Source: Herbaspirillum huttiense (GTDB lineage: Bacteria > Pseudomonadota > Gammaproteobacteria > Burkholderiales > Burkholderiaceae_D). Taken from it: a stretch of 64,000 bases of DNA. The notes below the pieces were generated by a model. That model was not told where the DNA came from and ran no database searches. It saw only the letters and a list, made by a program, of their open reading frames with translations. Position 1 is the stretch's first letter, and each line of letters starts with the position of its first letter. The stretch is from NCBI RefSeq assembly GCF_004367745.1, contig NZ_CP037993.1, positions 2,852,001 to 2,916,000 on the forward strand, read 5' to 3'. The position numbers and the translations under genes are program-made. Below are positions 38,588-44,603 of this stretch, piece after piece.

Positions 38588-39904
38588 ATGAAAAATCATA
38601 AACTCCCCGAACAGCTGCACCTGCTGCCTTACATCGTCAAATGGTGTCTGATCGCCAGCCTGATCGCCGCCCTTGCCGGATCGGCCTCGGCCTTCTTCCT
38701 CTTCGCGCTGGACTACGCCACGCACTGGCGTGAAACCCATCCGTGGATCATCTGGTTGCTGCCGCTGGGCGGTTTTGCGGTCGGCTGGCTGTACCTGAAG
38801 ACCGGCAAGCCGGTGGAAGCCGGCAACAACCTGCTGATCGATGAAATCCACGATCCGAAAAAGGTGATCCCGCTGCGGATGGCGCCGCTGGTGTTGTTCG
38901 GCACCGTGATGTCGCACCTGTTCGGTGCTTCCGTGGGCCGTGAAGGCACGGCCGTGCAGATGGGCGGCGCGCTGGCTGATCAGCTGACCACGGTGCTGCG
39001 TCTGCGCACGGAAGACCGGCGCATTCTCCTGATGGCCGGCATCAGCGCCGGGTTTGCGTCGGTCTTCGGCACGCCGATGGCCGGTGCATTGTTCGGACTG
39101 GAAGTGCTGGCCATCGGCCGCATGCGCTATGACGCCATCCTGCCCTGCTTCGTGGCGGCCATTGCGGCCGATCAGGTCGGGCTGGCCTGGGGCGTGCATC
39201 ACACCCACTACCACATGGGCGGCGTGGTACCGGTCGCGCTGTGGAGCGTGGCGGCGGTGATCGCGGCCGGTGTGGTCTTTGGGCTGGTCGGCATGGTGTT
39301 TGCCAACAGCACGCACCGGCTGTCGGCCTTCATGAAGCGCCACGTCAGCTATGCGCCGCTGCGGCCCTTCATCGGCGGTGCCATCGTTGCGGTAGCCGTG
39401 TGGGCGCTGGGTACGCAACGCTACATCGGTCTCGGCATCCCGGTGATCGTGGAAGCCTTCCAGCAGCCGCTGGCCCCTTGGGATTTCCTGGGCAAGATGG
39501 TGTTCACGGTGACCTCGCTGGGCACCGGTTTCAAGGGCGGCGAAGTCACACCGCTCTTCTATATCGGCGCGACAGTGGGCAATGCGCTGGCACCCCTGCT
39601 GCATCTGCCGTTTTCGATGCTGGCCGGGATCGGCTTCGTGGCGGTCTTTGCGGGCGCGGCCAATACGCCGATTGCCTCCACCATCATGGCCGTCGAACTG
39701 TTCGGGCCGGAGATCGGTCCGTTTGCAGCGCTGGCTTGCGTGGTGGCCTATCTGTTCTCCGGACATACCGGCATCTATCATGCGCAACGCGTGGGACAGG
39801 GGAAGTATCCGTCGCTGCCGGAAGGCTTGAAGATCGGCGAGATTGGCGCCTACAGGGCGCGGCGCCAGGCGGAGCGGGAGCAGGAGAGTATCGGCGAGAA
39901 GTGA
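38588..39904 (+). CDS. clcF: CLC-F type fluoride/proton antiporter
   Basis: A 438-residue CLC protein that should expel fluoride. Canonical CLC motifs are modified as described for the CLC-F clade: GNNLLID (79-85) replaces the chloride-coordinating GSGIP, the gating glutamate is kept in GREGTAVQ (Glu119), and the position of the transporter glutamate is a channel-like valine in LEV (Val173). GFKGGEVTPLF follows. The start at 38588 (MKNHKLPEQ) was taken; an in-frame ATG at 38564 is possible. A fluoride riboswitch lies immediately upstream, which strongly supports fluoride over chloride as substrate. Confidence 0.92.
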   Translation: MKNHKLPEQLHLLPYIVKWCLIASLIAALAGSASAFFLFALDYATHWRETHPWIIWLLPLGGFAVGWLYLKTGKPVEAGNNLLIDEIHDPKKVIPLRMAPLVLFGTVMSHLFGASVGREGTAVQMGGALADQLTTVLRLRTEDRRILLMAGISAGFASVFGTPMAGALFGLEVLAIGRMRYDAILPCFVAAIAADQVGLAWGVHHTHYHMGGVVPVALWSVAAVIAAGVVFGLVGMVFANSTHRLSAFMKRHVSYAPLRPFIGGAIVAVAVWALGTQRYIGLGIPVIVEAFQQPLAPWDFLGKMVFTVTSLGTGFKGGEVTPLFYIGATVGNALAPLLHLPFSMLAGIGFVAVFAGAANTPIASTIMAVELFGPEIGPFAALACVVAYLFSGHTGIYHAQRVGQGKYPSLPEGLKIGEIGAYRARRQAEREQESIGEK

Positions 39905-40211
39905 TGTGAGGCCGGGCCAGTACCCTGTCTCGTGCAGCGGGAGGCGGACAGCTTAACTGTACAGTGAGCTGTATCGGGACTGTAATGGTCATTTCCTCCA
40001 TCTGTACTGCTGATCGAGCCAGAGGTGTCCGCAGAAGTGTCAGCACTCATTGTGAGTGACCATATGCAGTTGCAAACTTCATCTGCGTGCTGACGGATTA
40101 AAAACATTCACCGGCACCCCGCCACCGAACGCGCGATAATCCCCGAACTCGACCAGCCCCGACGGCCCCTCAAAGCCGCACCGCCCGCAGCCCAGCTGCC
40201 AAGGAGACCGC
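39905..40211. other. 307-bp gap with CTGTA direct repeats
   Basis: No gene was recognised. CTGTA occurs at 39957, 39969, 39980 and 40004; the first three are 11-12 bp apart, close to one helical turn, and the first lies within the perfect palindrome ACTGTACAGT (39956-39965). This looks like a regulator-binding array. A good ribosome site (AAGGAGA) precedes the next gene at 40212. Confidence 0.5.
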
Positions 40212-41078
40212 ATGTCAGCCACACCCGCCTTCGCCCGCACCGTCCGCCACCCCGGCCCGCCCGACCCGCAGCGCATCGTTACCCTGTCCGGTCCGGCGAT
40301 GCATCTCGATTTCACCCTCGAAGCCGGCATGAACCTGCGTGACGCCATCAGCATTCCGCTGGCACGCGCGGGCCTGGATGGCGGTACCGTGCGCTTCGCC
40401 AACCTCCCTGTCTCCCCCCTTCACTTCCTCATGCCTGCACTGGCGGTGGATGACCAGCACGCCGCTTTCTACAGCGCGCCACAGGCGATGGAAGAAGGAA
40501 CGGTGATCGAATACGCCTGCGCCACCGCCGGACGCAAGGACGGCGAGCCTTTCGTGCACTGTCACGCCATCTGGCGCGGCCGCGATGGCCAGCGCCAGGG
40601 CGGTCACCTGATGATGGAAAAAACCGTGGCCGGTGCCAGTACGCCCGCGCAAGCCTGGGGTCTGCACGACGCCACCATGGCGACTCGCTACGATCCGGAG
40701 ACCAATTTCACCCTGTTCTACCCTACCCGGCTGAGCGACCAGCCACTCTCAGCGAGTGGAAAACGCTTGGTACTGGCACGCATCCGCCCCGACCAGGATC
40801 TCACCATCGCCGTCGAACAGGCCTGCGCGGAGCACGGCATGCGCAATGCCATCGTGCGCGGCAGCGTGGGCAGCATCATCGGGGCAAATTTTGAAGACGG
40901 ACGCGTGCTGGAAGACCGTGCCACTGAAATCCTGGTTCGATCGGGCGAAGTGCGCGATGGAATGGGACGCCTGGACATCGGCCTCATCAATCCCCAAGGC
41001 CGGGTCTGGGAGGGAGTGCTCAAGCGCGGCAGCAATCCCGTGCTGATCTGCTTCGAACTGGTGCTGGAAGAGCCGTGA
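40212..41078 (+). CDS. Tandem PPC/DUF296 domain protein
   Basis: A 288-residue protein with two PPC (DUF296, AT-hook-associated) domains. The first spans ~20-130 (LRDAISIPLARAGLDGGTVR ... FVHCHAIW) and the second ~175-288 (DLTIAVEQACAEHGMRNAIV, GSVGSIIGANFEDG). The usual metal-binding His residues are seen in the first (HCHA) but not clearly in the second. Bacterial PPC proteins are generally single-domain; function is unknown. It is convergent with brnA, 1 bp apart. Confidence 0.82.
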   Translation: MSATPAFARTVRHPGPPDPQRIVTLSGPAMHLDFTLEAGMNLRDAISIPLARAGLDGGTVRFANLPVSPLHFLMPALAVDDQHAAFYSAPQAMEEGTVIEYACATAGRKDGEPFVHCHAIWRGRDGQRQGGHLMMEKTVAGASTPAQAWGLHDATMATRYDPETNFTLFYPTRLSDQPLSASGKRLVLARIRPDQDLTIAVEQACAEHGMRNAIVRGSVGSIIGANFEDGRVLEDRATEILVRSGEVRDGMGRLDIGLINPQGRVWEGVLKRGSNPVLICFELVLEEP

Positions 41079-41079
41079 T

Positions 41080-41367
41080 TCAAGCCGGCTTGTGCTGCGC
41101 CAGCCATTCTCGCAAGGCACCGTTCATCCGACTTTGCCAGCCATCCCCCCCGGCCTTGAAGGCCTCAACGATGTCCTGATCAAAGCGCATCGTCACTTGC
41201 ACCTTGCAGCCACTTCCCGCCGGCCTGCCGCGTCCGCGCGCCGGACGCATCGTGGAGAACTGCGCTGCCGTGAGCGGCTGCGCGTCCGGATCCGCCAAAG
41301 CGGCCTTGGTGAGCGCCGCATCTTCGGCGGCAGTAGGTACGATTGTTCCTGGTTTAAGCTTCGGCAT
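41080..41367 (-). CDS. brnA: BrnA-type antitoxin
   Basis: A 95-residue antitoxin. The C-terminal half (VQVTMRFDQDIVEAFKAGGDGWQSRMNGAL, read in two parts) is the DUF4415/BrnA ribbon-helix-helix, which binds DNA and BrnT. The N-terminal ~50 residues are a flexible linker rich in Ala, Arg and Gly. The start at 41367 lies 14 bp inside the end of brnT, the standard toxin-first order of the family. Confidence 0.88.
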   Translation of the reverse strand: MPKLKPGTIVPTAAEDAALTKAALADPDAQPLTAAQFSTMRPARGRGRPAGSGCKVQVTMRFDQDIVEAFKAGGDGWQSRMNGALREWLAQHKPA

Positions 41368-41620
41368 AGTGTTGTATCTCCCTTTTGGTTGCCCTGCGCA
41401 GACTGATGATGCGCAACACTTCATTTCGCTCCACAAAGACCACCACATGGAGCCGCAGACCGATGTAGGCAATCGCGATTTCCCGAACCTCATCATAATC
41501 AAACCTGCGGTCCACGCTGAGCAATGCCGTGTCCCATTCGATGGCCGCCGCTTCTGCGAGTGAAACGCCGTGCTTGTGTCGGTTGACGACGTCTTTTTTC
41601 GGGTCGAATGTAATCTGCAT
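41354..41620 (-). CDS. brnT: BrnT-type ribonuclease toxin
   Basis: An 88-residue RelE-fold toxin. FDPKKDVVNRHKHGVSL near the N-terminus and RIISLRRATKREIQHY at the C-terminus are BrnT signatures. It cleaves RNA and stops growth when BrnA is lost. Together with brnA it forms an autoregulated type II toxin-antitoxin operon; palindromic sites in its promoter are listed separately. Confidence 0.9.
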   Translation of the reverse strand: MQITFDPKKDVVNRHKHGVSLAEAAAIEWDTALLSVDRRFDYDEVREIAIAYIGLRLHVVVFVERNEVLRIISLRRATKREIQHYAEA

Positions 41621-41628
41621 GGGGATTA

Positions 41629-41676
41629 ATTGTAACTACACTTAATCCGCTCTTCAACCAATATTCGTAGCTACGA
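41629..41676 (-). promoter_or_regulatory. brnTA promoter with two palindromic operator candidates
   Basis: On the minus strand TTGAAG (41657-41652) and TACAAT (41634-41629) are spaced by 17 bp, just ahead of brnT. TGTA-AC-TACA (41631-41640) overlaps the -10 region, and the perfect 12-bp palindrome TCGTAGCTACGA (41665-41676) lies upstream of -35. They share GTA-NN-TAC half sites, centres about 35 bp apart, fitting cooperative binding by the BrnT-BrnA complex. Confidence 0.62.
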
Positions 41677-41712
41677 TTAATAAAGCAGCTGTGCTCCAAC
41701 AGCAGACCACAA

Positions 41713-41746
41713 ACGAATCGGCCCGCATCACTGCGGGCCGATTCGT
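41713..41746 (-). terminator. Strong hairpin ending the chemosensory-like operon
   Basis: A perfect 14-bp stem (41713-41726 with 41733-41746; core CGGCCCGC/GCGGGCCG) and a 6-base loop. On the minus strand it is followed by TTTG, a weak T-run, 46 bp after the cheY-like stop codon. Confidence 0.75.
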
Positions 41747-41791
41747 ACTCACACTAATTGAAGGCTGAATGCTCAACGCAGATCAATACCT

Positions 41792-42160
41792 TCAAACACC
41801 CACCAGCTTCTTGAACGTCGGCAACACCGCCTCCCCCTTGAAGGGCTTGACGATCCAACCCTTGATACCGGCAGCCTTGCCACGTTCCTTCATGATGGGC
41901 GAATTCTCGGTAGTCAGCATGATGATGTTCACGCTGGCATTGCCCAGTTCGCTGCGGATCTTCTCGGCCATGGTCAGGCCGTCCATGTTGGGCATGTTCA
42001 CGTCGGAGACCACCAGCTTGATGGCCGGGTCGCTCTTGAGCTTGGCCAGGCCATCGCGGCCATCCACGGCCAGGGCCACGTCCAGGCCATTTTTCTTGAG
42101 GAAGTCACCGACTTCGGCGCGCACGGTGCTCGAATCGTCCACTACCAGGATTTGTGCCAT
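41792..42160 (-). CDS. CheY-like single-domain response regulator
   Basis: A 122-residue receiver with no output domain. ILVVDDSSTVR holds the acidic pair, LVVSDVNMPNMDG the phospho-Asp, TTENS the switch threonine region, and VKPFKGE the conserved Lys. It is the last gene of a five-gene operon with a CheA-like kinase and two CheX-like proteins, which are the obvious phosphodonor and phosphatases. It may act on flagellar motors, pili or another output; none is encoded nearby. Confidence 0.92.
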   Translation of the reverse strand: MAQILVVDDSSTVRAEVGDFLKKNGLDVALAVDGRDGLAKLKSDPAIKLVVSDVNMPNMDGLTMAEKIRSELGNASVNIIMLTTENSPIMKERGKAAGIKGWIVKPFKGEAVLPTFKKLVGV

Positions 42161-42236
42161 CTTGAATTCTCTCTTTGCTTGATTTGCGTAATTGCTTGAG
42201 GGGAAGGTAAATCAATGCCGGGGTGCTACCCCGGCC

Positions 42237-43190
42237 TCAGAACAGTTCCAGCTCGCCGGATTCGAACAGCTCTTCCACCGAGGTCTGGTTCTCGGTGAAA
42301 TCCTCCGGCGACCACGACAGGTTGAAGATGAAGCGCTGCAGCAGCACCAGCGGTGCACCGTCGTCACGACGCAGCAGGTATTTGAAGCACAGCTGCGCAT
42401 CCTCCGAACCGAAGGAAATGTAGCGATGCTGGTGATTGATGATGATCGGCACCTGGCTCAGTTGATGAATGGGCTGGCTCTGGTTGATGAAGCGGTTCTT
42501 GAACCAGCCCCAGATCAGGTTGGTCAGTTCGCCCAGCGCATTGTTGAGATTGCGGAAATCGCCCGATTCGTCCGGTGCCAGTGCCTGCAGCGTCTTCTGT
42601 TCCGCCTGCAGCATCATGTAGCCACGGCACCAGCTGCTCTCCAGCGGAATGAGCGTGAACACTTCCCCGAAGATGATGCGGTCGCGCACCAGATAAGGCT
42701 GCTCGATCTCGACCTGCATGCCGGGGAACTGGCTCTCCAGCACCATGCGGCTGATCTCGGCAATGCCGCGCACCAGTGCATTGGGGTATTGCTGGCTGAA
42801 AATCGACGAGGCCACCGCCGGTGCCAGCGCATCGATGTGCTCGATGCGATAGACGGCGCTGAAGAGTTCGCTATCGCGTTCGGACAATTCGACATCAGCA
42901 GCTTCCCGGCGACGGCGCAGGAAGATCGGCAACTCCGGCCGCACCTCGCGGATGCGGCGCGCCAGGCCAGGCCCGCCCTCGCCCAGTCCGGCCAGGCTTT
43001 CCGAGAGCATGATGCCGCCCAGGTCGACGTTGCTGCGCAAGACCGCCATCACATGTTCTTCATGGGCCTTCAGCCCGACCAGGTTGTGGCGCTCGCAAAA
43101 GGATTTGATGGTGTCGTAGCAGTCGGCGTCGCGGTCCAGGACCAACACCTTGCTGGTGATGGCGTTGTCGAGGCTGGCAGTGGCTTCCAT
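42237..43190 (-). CDS. CheX-like phosphatase with N-terminal degenerate receiver
   Basis: A 317-residue, two-part protein. Residues ~12-130 look like a receiver fold (KVLVLDRDADCYDTIKSF), but the strand that should carry the phospho-Asp reads LGGIMLSES, without Asp, so it is probably a pseudo-receiver. Residues ~135-305 resemble the CheC/CheX/FliY fold; LGELTNLIWGWF contains the catalytic Glu221-x-x-Asn224 pair. The protein ends GELELF, as does the neighbouring CheX-like protein. Start 43190 (MEATASLD) lies 31 bp after the upstream gene. Confidence 0.75.
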   Translation of the reverse strand: MEATASLDNAITSKVLVLDRDADCYDTIKSFCERHNLVGLKAHEEHVMAVLRSNVDLGGIMLSESLAGLGEGGPGLARRIREVRPELPIFLRRRREAADVELSERDSELFSAVYRIEHIDALAPAVASSIFSQQYPNALVRGIAEISRMVLESQFPGMQVEIEQPYLVRDRIIFGEVFTLIPLESSWCRGYMMLQAEQKTLQALAPDESGDFRNLNNALGELTNLIWGWFKNRFINQSQPIHQLSQVPIIINHQHRYISFGSEDAQLCFKYLLRRDDGAPLVLLQRFIFNLSWSPEDFTENQTSVEELFESGELELF

Positions 43191-43221
43191 GGTGATGAGA
43201 TTCCCCCGAATCGTTGAATGG

Positions 43222-43830
43222 TCAGAACAGTTCCAGCTCGCCCGTTGTATCGGCCTCTTCGCCCGGTGCCACGGCAAAGTCCAGCCGGTCGTAAGTGGAA
43301 AGGGCCAGTGAAACGTGCAGGCGCGGCGCGTCCGTCATGTCGATGGCGAAATGCCGCACGTGCGCGCAGTTGAGTTTTTGCAGGTAGGCCACGCACTGCG
43401 TATCGATCACGTTGGGCGTGGACATGCCCAGGTGCGGGAAGAAGCGTCCCAGCTCGCGATTGAAGATGCCGCAGCAGAGATTGCCGCATTCGGCAATTGC
43501 ATCCATCAAGGCCTGTTCGCCCATCTCCCCGGCAGACACCCGCGTCAGGCGCGCAAAGTGGCCGCGAGTGGCGGCGTCCGGCGTGAAGTGAAACATCACC
43601 ATCAGGCGGAACAGATAAGACGAGATGGTCAGCACCACCATCTTCTTCTCGGTAAGGGCGGCGATGTCTTCCACCACCGAGATCTCCGCACTGGCGTCCG
43701 ACGGCACCAGGCTGCTGCGCAGCGCCTGCTGCAGGAGCGTATCGAAGCCGTCGCGCGCGCTGGCGCTGATGCGCTCGTCGGCCACGACCTCGGCTACCGC
43801 CTGCAGCTCGTCCATGTCGTTGGCGCTCAT
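43222..43830 (-). CDS. CheX-like CheY-P phosphatase
   Basis: A 202-residue protein of the CheC/CheX type. The catalytic ExxN is in [11 protein letters not shown] (Glu114, Asn117), the position used by CheX to attack CheY-P. It ends with GELELF, identical to the last six residues of the next gene product. The start overlaps the end of the MCP-like gene by 4 bp. It probably dephosphorylates the operon CheY. Confidence 0.78.
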   Translation of the reverse strand: MSANDMDELQAVAEVVADERISASARDGFDTLLQQALRSSLVPSDASAEISVVEDIAALTEKKMVVLTISSYLFRLMVMFHFTPDAATRGHFARLTRVSAGEMGEQALMDAIAECGNLCCGIFNRELGRFFPHLGMSTPNVIDTQCVAYLQKLNCAHVRHFAIDMTDAPRLHVSLALSTYDRLDFAVAPGEEADTTGELELF

Positions 43831-44552
43831 GCCGCTTCGGCCAGCGCTTGCCGGGTCTTCTTGTTGATCAGGTCGAGGCCGATGACGGCACCCATGATCA
43901 TCTTGCCCCCGGCCTGCAGGTCCTGGAAGGTGGTGGTGGTGATCAGGTCGTTCTGGTACAGGTTGGCGCGATAGCTCTTGGAAAGCTTCTCGGCCCGCTG
44001 CGCCAGATCGCGCACTTCCTGCGCCACCACGGCAAAGCCACGGCCATGCACACCGGCACGCGCAGCTTCGATGGACGCATTCAGGGCCACGATGATGACC
44101 TGGTTCACGATCAGCGCGAACTCGTCGTTCTTGCGATGCATCTCGCGGTTGTGCGCGATCAGCTCGTTCATGTCGTCATGCCAGCGCTCGAAGGTGCGTA
44201 CCAGACCCAGCAACTTGCTGATGGTGTCCTGCGACTCGTCGCAACTCTGGCGCACGCGCGACACGTGATCGGACTGCTCGCTGGACAGGCGTGCCAGCAT
44301 GGCCTCGCTCTCGCGGCGCATCTCGGCCATGTGCTGCTGCGCGGCCAGTCGATCCTGTTCCAGCTGTTGCTGGTGCGCGCTCCATTGCTGCTGTTGCTCG
44401 GCGAGCGTGGCCTGGGCCTGGTCACGCACGCGTTCCAGCTGACCGGCATCGATCAGCTGGCGCGCGCGACGCTTCTGGCGCAGCCACAGCGCGGCCATCG
44501 GCAGGCCGGCCAGGGCAGCGCCCAGCGCTACCAGAAGAAGTGATTGAAACAT
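43827..44552 (-). CDS. Miniature methyl-accepting chemotaxis-like protein
   Basis: A 241-residue protein with one N-terminal transmembrane helix (~4-24), a Gln-rich coiled coil (~35-110), and an MCP signalling tip at ~150-190 ([28 protein letters not shown]). It has no periplasmic ligand domain and no HAMP, and it is much shorter than normal MCPs. The tip deviates from the canonical CheA/CheW contact sequence ([11 protein letters not shown]). It sits 51 bp after the kinase gene. Confidence 0.85.
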   Translation of the reverse strand: MFQSLLLVALGAALAGLPMAALWLRQKRRARQLIDAGQLERVRDQAQATLAEQQQQWSAHQQQLEQDRLAAQQHMAEMRRESEAMLARLSSEQSDHVSRVRQSCDESQDTISKLLGLVRTFERWHDDMNELIAHNREMHRKNDEFALIVNQVIIVALNASIEAARAGVHGRGFAVVAQEVRDLAQRAEKLSKSYRANLYQNDLITTTTFQDLQAGGKMIMGAVIGLDLINKKTRQALAEAA

Positions 44553-44603
44553 GGCGTGCTATTCCTGCTGTCTTGATGAGATTGCGTGATCGCGTCAGGT
44601 GAA

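Noticed and set aside
38588-39904. Annotation as an ordinary chloride channel/transporter
   Set aside because: The chloride-binding GSGIP motif is replaced and a fluoride riboswitch precedes the gene, both pointing to the CLC-F clade.
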